From Amblyomma americanum (lineage: Eukaryota > Arthropoda > Arachnida > Ixodida > Ixodidae), in contig NC_135505.1 in the NCBI RefSeq assembly GCF_052857255.1, forward strand, positions 48,049,507 to 48,113,506: a stretch of 64,000 nt of DNA. The letters are read 5' to 3'. This document shows, in pieces, positions 44,336 to 56,240 of the stretch (the first letter of the stretch is position 1; each line of letters starts with the position of its first letter). Below the pieces are notes generated by a model. It was given only the letters and a program-made list of their open reading frames with translations, was not told where the DNA came from and made no database searches. The position numbers and the translations under genes were made by a program.

Positions 44336-44688
44336 GGAAGCGTCTTGCTTGACTTGTGGGCTTCTATGGAATGACGTATTTGCTTACTGACGTGTATGCT
44401 GTCAACAGAAATTACCCAGGTGGCAGGAATCGTTCAGTGCGAAGTACTGGTGCATTATCGTGCGCTGCAGTATTGATTAAAAATAGTACTACTTATCCAT
44501 CACCGGCGGCAACAGGAGAGAGCGCTGGCGGGCACTTAATATATGGGCACTTACTCGGCCGACACCATGTAAAGTGGCAGCGCATACAACTGCGAAGGCG
44601 AAGATGGCAGACACGATTCCACATGTGAACTAACCTCGTGTCTCCGTCGTACACACGAGTAGCAGTGTGGCTCTGCAAATTACACTGT
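44336..44688. other. Unassigned interval
   Basis: No feature was recognised up to the 8 bp target copy of the hAT-type MITE. Confidence 0.3.
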
Positions 44689-44696
44689 AGCTAGAC

Positions 44697-45662
44697 CAGT
44701 GTTGTTCGTAACGCGTTACAAGTAACGGCGTTACCGGTAACGCATTACTTTTTTCGGTAAATTAGTAACGTAGCCGTTACCAATTCGGAACTGTAACGGG
44801 TAACGTACTTACGTTAACGTTTTTCGGTAACGGGAGGTGCCACGTTACTAGTTACTTTTTGTTCCAGTTGTGACCCACTCCGCCCCATTTTTTAGAAAAA
44901 AAAAGCGCAGAGCACCTAAAGTGATGTAAATAAACAAAATGCACAGGTGCTCCCGACAACCCGTGTTGGGGTTCGCATGCATGCCAGAAAACAGCTGCCC
45001 TTGACAACGCACCCTAATAAAAAAGGACGGAATAGCCATAAAGCACAAAACACGTGCACGAACACGCATTCACACACTTGCCTTCACCTACCTCCCCTTC
45101 CCAAACCACTCACACACACACAACTTTCTACAGAGTGGAAGCATGCCGATCATTTTGGAACAACACATTTTTTCAGAATTACTATAAATTCGTTTAGAGT
45201 TCAGCGATGTTTTCTTTGTGAAGTTAGAATTGATGATGGAGTGTCATTTTGTGTTTAATGCCACATTCATAAGATGGCTTCATCATGTAATACAAAGTTA
45301 GAATCGAACACATGTAACTCTACAGGCATCTTTAGGCTACTATAACATTGCTAAGCTCCTGCACATTTGTGCAAAGTATTCTCGTTAAATCAGGATATCG
45401 CGTAAAACCGTTGTTTAGGCTAGTTGTTATTTTGGAAATGTGAGCTTTATAAAATTGTTATCGTAAGTTCTTAAGGTGACGAAAACTTAACATTTATGGC
45501 CATAAAGTAACGGCAAAGTAACGTACGGTACTTTTTTTTCGGTAACGGTAACGATTACGCGCTACCTTTTTTGTAGGTAACGTATGGCGGTAACGCGTTC
45601 CTTTTTTTAACGTAACCAGTAACGTATTTAGTTACTTTTTTTCGGTAACGCCAACAACACTG
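44697..45662. mobile_element. hAT-type MITE with 8 bp target duplication
   Basis: The 966 bp element starts CAGTGTTGTT and ends AACAACACTG, perfect 10 bp inverted termini. It is flanked by AGCTAGAC (44689-44696) and AGCTTGAC (45663-45670), an 8 bp duplication with one change. Both ends are packed with subterminal GTAACG/CGTTAC words (44708-44860 and 45505-45650). CAGTG termini, 8 bp duplications and subterminal repeats are typical of hAT elements. The AT-rich interior has no transposase motif, so it is non-autonomous. Confidence 0.85.
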
Positions 45663-45674
45663 AGCTTGACCTCG

Positions 45675-47385
45675 GGCGGCCGCGCAATAGTGTTACGTGC
45701 CCTGTCGATGCGCATCAAAACTGAGTTGTGCCAGCGGTTTGTGAGTTTAACGTCCTAATTCTGTACGTAGATTGTGCGCAAAGCCGTTTCTGAAGGGCTC
45801 CGTAATAACAGGTATTATTTTTAGATGTCCGTATGGTAAATACGCCATATGCTGTAAATACGACCATATGGCAGAAGCGGCTAAGCAAGCGCGACACCGG
45901 TACGAACGGCAATGCGTTACCATACTGGTCGCATCAGCCGCACGCCCATGCTAACACTCTCAAAGCTAAACAGATTGGGATTCATTAATGTGCACCTATA
46001 TTGCGAAATACGCTTTCGTATTTCGGACAAATCTAAACGCGGCGCGATTTGATCTGTGACACTGGGGTGAGCAGCATAGCGCCAAATCCACTGAAACACC
46101 GTGCAAAGGGAAAAGAAAAAGGTAGCAGAAACATGTCACCAGCACACACGGCGGAAGCAAGCAGATCGAGCCGAGCTACCACTATTTGAAGACACGAAGA
46201 AAAAAAAAACGCGAAACGCATTTGTGCCGCAGCTTCGTTGGAAGGTAGGCTAAATTTCAGTTTTCACTTCGTACACCACGTGGTTATGCGCTCTGGGCAC
46301 AAAACTAGGGCGTGACGAAAGCAGCGCCCTTTTGGACAGTTCGCTTGACGCCGCGCACACGAACTGCTCCCTCTTTAAACCACGAAAGCGCGCGCAAAAT
46401 TTTCGTACCAGTGTCAAAGCGTGCGGAAAACCCTAGAGCGGGCGCGCTCTTCTCTCACAACGGCGTCCATGCACGAGCGGAGAGAGCATAGCGCGCGCGA
46501 AGCAAGCTCCTCTCTCAACGGCACCGAAGCGCGAGCCAGAAAGAACGAGTGCGCGCTTGCGACACTCATTTCTTCACGTGCGGGCCAGGCAACGCACACA
46601 AGTCAGTGGCGAAGCTCGTCGTCCTGCCCGATCATTTAGGAGGAATCGCTCGGAGAGGGCGCTGTTCACTGGCGTCCGCAGCGCCCTCTGGCCCAGGTTG
46701 CGTCCCCTATCCGTTGATCCGGCGATGCTAAGATGGCGTTTGAATGGTCGTGTTTTTAACGCTCTCAGCTGAAATGTATAAACCTGCCCCAGGTCGGGGT
46801 ACTCTTGCTGCGTCTGCAGCCGGTGATACATGTTATTGTGAGTGGCGAGTCGAAGAGACCCTGGTTTTGACAGGAAACCAGTTACTTGGAGTATCTCATG
46901 CGCTCATTAAGGAAGCACAGGTGGACAGCATATAGAAGTATGTGTGAACGTGCTGAAGTCCCTGTTTGTAATGTTGTCTCTGTATTGCCTGGTGGCGACG
47001 TGCTTTGAAGTGTATTTTTATCATCGTTCAGTGTTAGGTACTTCTCATAATATATCATTGACAACTGTGTTTGTGAGTGCAAGCATGTGCGCACCAATTT
47101 TGTTTTTGTGAATATTTGCATATTTATGAACATTCACATATCCGCATATTCGGGAAACCGCCGCAGCGGGAAAGCAATCTTCTCAGCGCTCGCCGTAGAG
47201 AAATCTAGAACAGAGGAAAAAGAACCGCGGAGAGCGCCCAACCTTGAGTGCTGGGCTCCCCTCTCCACTTAATACGCCGACGCAGCATCAAAGAAAACAT
47301 GTCCGCGCGTGCCGTCGAAAACTCGAGAAGGTTGGAGAAAATGCTGCTCATTGCAGACGGAGAGGACATAACCTTGAGCGTGATG
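45675..47385. other. Unassigned; CpG-rich core at 46310-46730
   Basis: The 46310-46730 part is CpG-rich and full of GCGCGC words. Short frames, such as one starting at 46744 or 46774 with MYKPAPGRGTLAASA, have no recognised motif. I cannot support a gene. Confidence 0.3.
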
Positions 47386-47389
47386 AGTG

Positions 47390-50300
47390 ATTCAATTCAA
47401 TTCCGTTTATTTCCCAGAAAATTCTGGCCCGCTGCTTGGAATAAAAGGTGTGGCTATACAGCTTGACGAGGCCCAGTGAGCCGTTACAATGCATACGAGG
47501 AGACACAGTTGACAACATTCACATGCACAAAAAAACGAAAACATAGGTTACAATTCTTGCAAAAAAACAGGACAGCCAAAAAGCACGAACTCGTAATAAC
47601 GCAAAAAACTGCAAAAAAGCATGCAAGGAAACAGCTGAACTTAGTCACAAATGGTAAGCCAGTAATTATCCCCTGTGTGGCTTAGGTAATCTAGATTGGC
47701 AATGTGACGTATAGCTTTCTTTTGAAGAAGGTAAATTTTTTGCAGGTTGGTTTTAGTAGTTTACAAGCAGACTAATGAGCAATAGCTTATTTGCGAGACA
47801 AAAAAAGTGCATTATATATTTGAAGCTTTAATTTATCTGGACGGAACGCGCAACAACGAGCAATTGCACCTGTCATCAATGAGATATTTTTTGTTATCCT
47901 CTCGACATGCGAATTCCATGTAAGGTGTGAAGAAAATGTTACTCCTAGTTTAGTGTGTTAGTGAAAATTTCGTATTCTTCACCACCACAAGTGGTGTTTT
48001 TTCGGGTCGAAAAGTTTTGTTTCTAGTACAAAATAATAACTTTTCTTTTTGCATGATTAATTTTTCGAAGAACAACAACGAACCATTCATGGAGCCGATT
48101 GAGAAGTTCATTAGATTTAGTGACTAGTTCATTCACAACAGGACCAGAGATCAAAATTATGCAGCCATCAGCATAAACAATGAATTTTGAAGCTTTTCGA
48201 TGTTCACAATGCTGTTTACACAAAGTTTAAATGGAAGAGGGCCTAGCACACTTCCCTGATTTACGCCTCTGATTATAGGTAGTAGAGATGATTAGTGGTT
48301 TCTAATATACACACACTGTTGCCTGTCAACTAAGTAACATTTTATTAGAGATGAAGGCTTGCCATGAATCCCGTTGACTGATGATGACTTCCAATCGCAG
48401 AGATGGAGCACTTCTGGAGCAACGTTTCCTGCTCTTTTCGGAGCAACTGGATTCCAAACGCAGATCTGAGGCACGGATCGAGTCTTCCAATGGTAGACAG
48501 CGAGGCGGTTGCCGAGCCGAAATTGCTCCGTGGAGCAGTCGGGACTGCTCCGACGAAATCGGCGGATCCGACCGGAAGTTTGCGTGACGTTATTATTCAG
48601 CGGCGATAGCGGCGCCCTACATGCTCTGGCCAGAGCAAGGGTACTCCAATCGCAATATCAGGTCGCGCGCTCTGCGCCGGATTCAGGCGCTCTGTCACAG
48701 AGCGTGCAGACCGCTCCGGGCCTGCGATTGGAATTCACCATGAGAGCTTATGAGTTCGAATACAATGATCAAGTGAATCGAAAGCTTTAGTAAACTCACT
48801 AAAGAGGCCAGGGGTTATCATTTTCTTTTCTATATTTTGCAGTACATGCTCCTTCAACCCGAATAAATGTAGCTCAGTTGTACGTCCTTTTGTGAAGCAG
48901 AATTGTGCAACAGAAATGAGATGATTCTTCTCATAGAATGGGATCAAACGACAGGGCATTATGTTTTCAGAACCTTTAGAAAGCGTGGGTATTATTGATA
49001 TTAAGCGGTTATTTTTGGTAAGCTTCTATCGCCTCCTTTATATACAACTGCACCCTAGACTTTTTCATTGCACAGGAAAATTCTCCCGATTCAATAGATA
49101 GGCTGCAAATATATGTAATTGGAGCAGTTATGTAAACTAAATACACTTAATGGGTATAATTTGAATATTATCAATATCAGACGGTTTATTATTGCTCAGA
49201 GACATAAATGTTCTGTAAACTTCTCTCTGATCTGTCGATTCAAGAAATATACTTTCAGCCCATGAGTGTTCTAAATCTTCGCTAGTTATGTAGCCGCTAA
49301 TGTGTGCTGAAGAACCAACAAAATATTTATTGAAAAAGTCACAAAGAGCACTACCGGTAATTGGTTGGCTTCTATAAACCAGTTGATAAGGGACTGCGTC
49401 TTTTTAATCTCTTACTAGGGCACTATTTATTACGCTCCACGCTGCAGGGGTTGGTGTCTATAGATTTTTACAAAACGTTTTTCATAGTAAGCAAGCTTTT
49501 CTCATCGGGAGTTCAGTATTTAATTTATTTTTGGCAGTTTTGAATTCTTTTAGTGCATCAGGACTTCGCGTTTCGAGAATGTGGGACAAATTGCATTTTT
49601 TGCTTTATAGCTTTTAAAATATTGTGGGTCGCCCACTGTTTTCTTATCATTTTTGATCAATTCGAGGTTAGTATTGGGAAGTGTTTGGAATAAATTCGAA
49701 AAATAATTTAAAGAAACCTTAAATACTCCTCACTTGCATTCGTTTTCCTTTTTGTTGCACCACTTTTGTTGGCTAATGTCGTGCTGGAACACCCCAAGGG
49801 AATTATCAGTTATTTGCTGGAGAGTTATCTCCTCGGAGCTACTTGTAACTTTCATTACAGGGTCTCAAAACATAAACATTGGGCAAGAATAACTGAGGTC
49901 GTATGTTATTGTGCCAGCATTGTGAAGCAAGGTTTCAGAGTTGACAATGAACAAATCCAGGGCAGATGAAGTAGATAAAGTGACACGGGTTGGTGTATTA
50001 ATCACACTTATAAAACCTAGAGAATGAACACGAGTTTTAAAGTCCACAACAGTAGAAGTATTAAGCAAAGTATGTATATTGAAGCCTCGTCCACAAGTTA
50101 ACATAAGGTTATTGCTTTGAGCCCCGGAGCCGATCAAAGAATTCCAAAAACGATAACAAGGTTCCCTCTATTGGACGCTATATGTTATAATTTCCAAGTT
50201 ATTTTTTACAGTGATAAATTCATATTCATTCGTAATCTGGAAGCAGTTATGGAAGCAGTTCACAATTCTGCTCATCTGTATATAAACCTCAACACCACCA

Positions 50301-51240
50301 CCACGTCTCGGTTCATGAAAAATTTGTTATATCCAACAAGATGAAGCACATCGCAGCCACCACAATAACTGGTTTCAAACATAATGAATATGCTGAATTT
50401 AGACGAAAGCTGACTAAATAATCAAATAAAGTAACCTTGCTTTCCATGACCACAATGAGCATTAAAGTGTAACACAGTTTTCAGAGAACGTTGCTGTGGT
50501 CGAATGCATGCTGGTAGGACGAAGCTGTGATTTTCCTTTTTGATTTCATTAATTTGTGTCTAGGCAATCAGCAAAGTCACGGGTTTCACTCTATCTTTGC
50601 ATGGTTAGCCTCACGAATAATTGTATAGCAACCGATGTGTTTGACTGCTTAGCAGAGATTTTCCTATTGAATGTCCATACTGACTTCCAGTTGTGAGCAT
50701 ACTTCCTATTTACAGCCCTACCCAGGAGTCTTTTTAGGGCCGGAGAAAGTTCTCATTAATGTATATTCCATCCGAATTTTCAACCTAATGTCCTCATTTG
50801 TTAGACGGGCCTTTTCCCCTTTCCTTAGTGTGCTATCGCGTTTTGCTCGAGGCTTGAACTGAACAACAAGAATGCTCTTGTCAGGATTTTTAGTAGGAAT
50901 TTTGTTGCAACGTGCAATGCCTTTTCCACTGATAGGCTCATTATATTCTCACCAATTTTAGTGACAATCTGCAACAAGTTCTCAACATGATGTTTCTCAA
51001 CACCATCAAAGTCATGTTTCTCAACAATATTCAAGTGCCGGCGGCGGCGCGTCGCAAGGAAGGACTCGAATGTTCTGAAAGCCGGCCTCCACGCCTGACC
51101 ACTGGGGACCTGCTCTCGGTGCGAGAATAAGGAGAAATTTTGACAGTTATTACTGCGTCTATTTGCGAAGCTGCCTTGGCACGAAGGACGAAAACAAGAG
51201 GCGTGCGCTTGTACCAAGTGTTACAGCGAATACTTTACAA
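47390..51240 (-). mobile_element. CR1/Jockey-like LINE, nearly full ORF2
   Basis: The minus-strand order is a weak upstream part (51240-50825, possible ORF1), then endonuclease pieces with a TETW-type motif near 50300 and FKTRVHSLGFISVINTPTRV with SALDLFIVNSE (50040-49900). Then comes the linker with ALCDFFNKYFVGSSAHISGY (about 49340). The RT follows: NNKPSDIDNIQI, SVAQFCFTKGRTTELHLF, FSEFTKAFDSLDH (48800-48760), then after a nested MITE NGIHGKPSSLIKCYL, and FIVYADGCIILISG with the active-site second Asp changed to Gly (48164-48175). The 3' UTR ends AATAAACGGAATTGAATTGA near 47395, a short-repeat tail usual for CR1/Jockey relatives. Many stops make it inactive. Confidence 0.8.
48383..48739. 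mobile_element. MITE nested in the CR1-like LINE
   Basis: This is a block of about 357 bp between RT motifs that should adjoin (HKLS and NGIHGKP). Its ends are inverted: TTCCAATCGCAG at 48389-48400 and CTGCGATTGGAA at 48722-48733. The match extends outward to about 18 bp with two mismatches. The interior contains another CCAATCGCA at about 48650 and no ORF. A clear target duplication could not be fixed; TCAT occurs near both ends. Confidence 0.65.
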
Positions 51241-51850
51241 ATTTTTTAAAACAGGCTTTTCGGTGGAAAAACATGGCTTTTCGGCATAGTATCATCAGCG
51301 GTGGCGGAAACCAGAAAATTGGTCAATTATGTTAGGTTGTAAGGTGGTTATGTATTTTTAATTAAGTTTTTAACTATGAGAGTGAAGCAACTTGTTTCAG
51401 TTAGATTTCTGGACGGTCGTTTTTAATAGCAATATCAGTTTTTATAATTTAGAAAACACGATTAGCGCTAGCGCTGTTGCTCGACAAATTTGCTTTTTCG
51501 ACTACTTACGTTCACTGCAGCGGCTGCTTTTCCTGCATGCTTTCGAAAGCACATGTATTTTCCCACCATGGAGCCAAACTTTGTCGAGCCATAGCAACGA
51601 AGATAATCGCGCTCTGAAATTCTAGAAACTGAAATTGCTGTTACAAGCACAGGATATAAATCTCTAAATGCAACTATATGGCTCACTCTAAGAGTTCAAA
51701 AGCTAATTATCAGAAATTGGTGAACCAGATTGCTACGTAAGATAATTCACTAATTTTCTGCTGTCCGCTAACACTGATAATACTGGGCAGCAAAAGACAT
51801 ATTTCTATCCTAAAACGCCTATTTTTTAAAATTTACTTTTCCTTCACTGT
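51240..51850. mobile_element. Long fold-back element
   Basis: The left arm (about 51244-51505) is the diverged reverse complement of the right arm (about 51575-51835). Matching points are TTTTTTAAAACAGGC against GCCTATTTTTTAAAA, CAGAAAATTGGTCAATTA against TAATTCACTAATTTTCTG, and GTTGCTCGACAAATTTG against CAAACTTTGTCGAGCC. The single-stranded middle carries CTGCATGCTTTCGAAAGC. One arm recurs at 41056-41335, and the core plus right arm recur at 62840-63215. There is no ORF and the target site is not defined. Confidence 0.7.
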
Positions 51851-52545
51851 AACCCTAGGTATATGAAGGCCATTGACCGCTGTCAGCCCCAGCCGCCGTT
51901 TAAGCTTCAGAGAAGTGCGCCCGCTTTGCTCCTACGTCAAAACCACACGCCAAGCCGCGGAGCCGAGAGGCACAGTGTGCCAGCCTGCGGGACGGTTCTG
52001 CCGTGATGCTCTGGTCATAGGACTTTAGAAGTGCCCTTTAAGTAAATTTTGTTTTGTTTGTCTCTCTCCTTTATTAGCGCGTAGGTGCAAGGGTTTTATT
52101 GTATGGTAACATCTCTCCGGGGTGAGTTAGCACGAGTTGTATTGTGTTCTAAATGACTTTGTATGCGCTCATAAGAGTGATCAGGAAATCCTATGTATCG
52201 TCCCTTTGCTGTATAAACATTGTTTTGTTTGTGAACCTTTGGCTACGAGCCATTCTCTGGCTTTTGATCGGCGAAAGGTGGGCGCCAAATGGCTACCGCC
52301 GTTTTCACTTGGGAGCTGATTTTCACTTGGGAGCTTGCAGCGCTGAGTCGAAGGCTTCTTCTTTGAGACCGAGACCACTATCCCCACACGCTCTAAGGGG
52401 GTCAGGAAGAGTCCACGCACAAGTGCGCGAAAGGGTGACAGCGGGCAATTCTGGAAACGATGGGGCCAACCAAATTCTCTGATGATTAAAAATTCGGGAG
52501 TCCTGCCCCAAAGATCAAGACGCCCTGATGAAATCCTGCCCCCTA
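51851..52545. other. Unassigned interval
   Basis: No gene or repeat family was recognised. A short tandem TTTTCACTTGGGAGCT occurs twice at 52304-52335. Confidence 0.3.
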
Positions 52546-52549
52546 CCTT

Positions 52550-52975
52550 TTGCCGATTTATAAAGAGACGAGACGCCGTTCATCGCCTCCCAACCTCGAC
52601 CTCAACCGAGCGCAAACCTCCCTGCTGCGCAGATTGCTGACGCACTCAATTCCTAGCCACACCTGGCTATCACTAATCACCAACGCAGAATATAACCCCA
52701 CACGCCCACATTGTAGCCACGGACAACCCGCCCGTAAGGCGCAAATCGTCTGGGGATGCAAAATTAACCCGTTCTCACGGACCCCCTGACAGCTCCCTCT
52801 GTTGAACCGTTGAAAGCTGGGACAAGCTCCTCACTCATCCAGACAAGGTCACTCAACTCCACCAATTTCCTGAGTCCGGGACGTGGACCCTGCCTGGGGG
52901 CCACACCAGACCCACCTACTCTAATTCCCAAAACCTGTGGCAACTAAAGTTCTCTCTCTCTCTCTCTCTGTATGT
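52550..52975 (+). mobile_element. LINE 3' end, same family as 5277-5700
   Basis: The plus strand encodes LLRRLLTHSIPSHTWL, then HCSHGQPARKAQIVWGCKIN, a decayed CX2C...H...C C-terminal cluster of LINE ORF2. The 3' UTR GGGGGCCACACCAGACCCAC to CCTGTGGCAACTAAAG and a (TC)n end at 52957-52972 match the 5.6 kb copy closely. It is 5' truncated. Confidence 0.75.
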
Positions 52976-53039
52976 ACGTTAAGCCTCTGGATTGGAACTG
53001 TAACGCTCACAGTGTCACTGGACACCTCAATCGTTTAGT

Positions 53040-53345
53040 GAGTAGGCTTTGATGTTCACCTGCGAATTGCAGGAGTAATCAGAAATGAAAATTGGTTTTT
53101 GGAGAAAATATTGGTGCAGTACCTGTGTCACATCTCGGCGGACACCTGAACCACGCCGTAAGGAAAGGGATAAAGGAGGGATTGAAATAAGAAAACTAGA
53201 AAAAAGGCTGCGGAATAATTTCGACCACCTTGAGACCTTTAACGTGCACTGACATCGCACAGCTCACGGGCGCCTTTGCGTTCGTCCTCCCTCGAAACGC
53301 GGGCGCTGCGATCGGGCTCGAACCCGGGTACTCCTTCGGCGACTT
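53040..53345 (-). mobile_element. tRNA-derived SINE, minus strand
   Basis: Read on the minus strand, GTTCGAGCCCGATCGC (B-box-like) is followed by the body with GCGATGTCAGTGCACGTTAA and GGTGTCCGCCGAGATGTGA and a short A/T-rich tail near 53090. The A-box region toward 53370 is poorly preserved. The LINE 3' end stops about 65 bp away. Confidence 0.75.
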
Positions 53346-53419
53346 CCGCCTTTCCATTTTTCGAAACGAGGGGAAGGTTTAGACTCCGTTGATTATGAGG
53401 AAATGTGCATAACTGGACC

Positions 53420-53690
53420 CCTGAGAGGAAGGAATACCGCAAATGGAGACAGGCCGCTGAGTAAAGTATCCCGCTGGTTACGAATGCATTGGCCATCCTC
53501 AGGATGTATTGACATCGTAACCCCTTGTTTCTTAGATACCTGGCGGACCATGCACCCCACATGCTCTCCAATCTTGTGTTAATTCTTCATGGTTGTGTCC
53601 ACCTTGTGGTTATGGTGTATAAAAAGCCCCAGCGCTCGTATCTCATCGCGTTCATAAATAGGGAATGGTCCACCCTTTGTCACAAAACCT
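53420..53690 (-). mobile_element. LINE RT thumb fragment
   Basis: The minus strand reads EIRALGLFIHHNHKVDTTMK and, in another frame, RMANAFVTSGILYSAACLHL, the thumb region that follows the RT palm in I/R1-type LINEs. Its palm and RNase H are missing. A plus-strand RNase H fragment begins just to the right. Confidence 0.55.
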
Positions 53691-53744
53691 GACTAAGGAC
53701 GCTCACGATTGCTGTCGAACAGCGCACGCGACGGCCCTTACGAC

Positions 53745-54150
53745 CGGTATGGCTTTCGCTATGGAATCTTCTATGCGGATGCTGCTAGCCCATACCATGG
53801 GGGATGCTTTACGTCTGCAGTAATCCATCAAAACACGTACATACCGCGACTCATTTTTGGTGCCCCAGACATAACACACGGGGAGGAGTTAGCCATATGA
53901 CTCGGCGCTGCAGAGCCAGACTCCCAGGTTATCATCAGCTAAAGCCCTGGGAAATGTAGGAATCTAGAACAAGGACGCATCTGTCGACGTGCCACCAAAC
54001 TGTTACTTAGATGCGAGTACCGGGATCGCATCGACAAAAATGCCGTCATCTGGACCCCGGCACATACGTGACTAGAGAGCAACAAGGCTGCAGACGCCGC
54101 AGCAGGCACGCTCAACCGCAGGGCATCGCCTCGACATTCGCCTCTTTACT
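53745..54150 (+). mobile_element. LINE RNase H fragment
   Basis: The plus strand has FYADAASPYHGG (first Asp), THGEELAI (Glu), QVIIS followed by a stop where the third acidic residue is expected, and VIWTPAHT with SNKAADAAAGTL (His and last Asp). This is the full RNase H order with at least two stop codons. Other domains are absent. Confidence 0.65.
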
Positions 54151-54445
54151 TTAGAGAGCTAATGAGTTCTGGTGGCTAGGGCCCGAGCTCCCGCAAAATC
54201 CACAGTCCGGGACCCCCTCCCCCCCTCTCTGGTTGTTGACAAGCAAAAAATTCCTGTTTCAAACAATATTTTTTAAGGGCAGTGGTAAATCAGCAGCAAT
54301 GTAATTGTTTGCGAACCGCATTTTCTTTGGAGACTTTATTGACTTGTTTTGGTGAGTAATAGGAAGCCACCTTCACTTTGATAAAAAAAAAGTTGCCCTG
54401 AAACACCAGGCACGTCTTTTTGCAGTCGCACCTTGTTTGGACGCA
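54151..54445. other. Unassigned interval
   Basis: No gene was seen. It lies between a plus-strand LINE fragment and the 3' end of a minus-strand LINE. Confidence 0.3.
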
Positions 54446-54449
54446 TATA

Positions 54450-56240
54450 TACAGACAGACCTAGAGACAAAAAACTTTATTGTAACGAAGGAATCCGGGG
54501 TATGCAGGTATTGGAGTCTTGCATAACCCTACTGTACTTAAATGTTTATCTTTTTATGTTCCGCAACATTGGCAGCTCAGCTGTGGTGATTCGTCTGGAC
54601 GAAGGGTCCTCTAAGCGCAGCAGCGGCTGCCATTCTTCCCAGGTTTTGAAGTACAGTAGGCCCTGCGGAGGCGCCGGATGGAGTGAGAGGATGTATAGAA
54701 AAGGTGTGAAGAGTTTTAGGCATGGGGTGCCGGAAGAAGTGGGGAAGGAGGCATGATAGCGGGGAGGGTAATATGTGAGGAGAGAGTGTGTGTCTGTAGT
54801 CTGCGCCAGTGTAGCGTCTGTGTTCGCTACGGAGTGGGGCTGGAGGTAAAGCTCAGTGAATGAGTGCATGCGCTCCTTCGTGATTCCGTGATCAGAGGCC
54901 ACCTAGGTCCGCTTTATTGAGACAGGGCCTGAAAGTATGGCGGCCCCGTTTTCGGTGCTGCCGGTATCCTCTGGCACTGACATCAGCTCCCAATGGCGGG
55001 TTGACGGAGCAATGGTCGAGCCCAGTATGCCAAACTCAGGGATATAGATTGAGCCGAGTGAAAAATATAGAATCGCAGTTTTCGGACTTATAAGACTGCA
55101 CAGTGCTTCCTTGCGGGTGAAGCACTTTCAGTGGTGGCTTCTTCTCCCGTCTCTGGGTAGTTGTGGGCGGTGCGGAGAGTCAGTGTGATGGAAGGCGAGG
55201 AGTGCCCATCGGCTTTGGTTGCTTTATCATCCGTGCAAGAAGTGTCAACACATAAGGCATCCGGCTGGGAGCTGGAATGCTATCCTTTATTCCTGTCCCC
55301 TCACGTGTTTGATTTCATTTCTCTAGCCTGCATACTACCCTTTGTTCCCGCTGCCCCAGATCATCCGCTTCTCTTAGCGATGGCAGATACTGGGGCTAGC
55401 AAAAGGTTTTGCTTCCTTTCTGTATTATTATTTTAAATACGCCACCACTACTATTACTTGGAGCTTTAATCTCGATGTAGTTCTGGGCTGCTCATGGTAG
55501 GACAACCGCATTTTTTAGGCAGCGACTTGATTAGCAGCTTTATGTGAAGGGCTCATTGGATGAAGGGAGGGTCGGGTTGTTTGCTGATATTCTGATTCTG
55601 AAGGAGTTCACGATATTCCCACCTGTGCAGGTTTGGCATGAATGTGATGCATTGGGCCAGCCAGTAGATTTCAACGAGCTCCCAGATTATGTTCTGGATG
55701 CCCAGGCCTAGTAATCTGTCTTCGGAAGTGTTGAGGGTAGGTGAAGGGCGGCGTTGTTGGCCTTGCGGGTCAGTGCATCCAAGGGGTTTATGTTGTGTTT
55801 GGATAGCTGTATGTGAGCGTTAGTTTCGAGCAGAAGGCTGAGGACGAAGGCATGGATGATTCGACAGAGGTGGCGGACCTCCTCTGCTTATGATGGCCCG
55901 AAGTTCTGCGGATAAGGTGCGATATCTTGCCTGCAACTTTCTTCAGTCTCTTTAGTGTGGCGGCGCTTGTACCTTCGCCGTGGATTTGTAGGCCCAATAG
56001 GCGGATTGTTTTAACCTCTGGTACCAGGTCCGCGTTCAGATCAAAGGCAATGGACGGCTGAAGCGCTTGGGGAATAGGAGGTGTAATTCTGGGTTCTCTG
56101 GGGAGCAAGTCGGTCTGTTGCTCTGTACGCAATGCTAGGTGAGGGTGGCTTCTTCCTGCAGGGTGTTCTTTATGACATCGTGCAGATGCTAGGTGAGGGT
56201 GGCTGCTTCCTGCAGGGTGTTCTTTATGACGTCGTGCAGA
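54450..56240 (-). mobile_element. LINE ORF2 relic, 3' half
   Basis: On the minus strand the post-palm region reads HLHDVIKNTLQEAATLT (present twice through a 54 bp duplication) and TCSPENPEL. The thumb follows as VKTIRLLGLQIH and GKISHLIRRTSG (about 55990-55870) with a decayed continuation. After a stretch with no readable RNase H (about 55470-54900) come WEEWQPLLRLEDPSS (54640) and a 3' UTR with AATAAAGTTTTTTGTCTCT ending near 54450. The domain order supports one element with a ruined middle. Confidence 0.65.
56132..56239. repeat. 54 bp tandem duplication in the LINE
   Basis: Two copies, 56132-56185 and 56186-56239, start ATGCTAGGTGAGGGTGGCT and differ at two positions. The length is a multiple of three, so it adds 18 codons in frame to the RT relic. 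Confidence 0.9.

Noticed and set aside
46414..46831. A gene in the CpG-rich 46.4-46.8 kb region
   Set aside because: Frames are open on both strands because of composition. No domain, splice or start context supports one.
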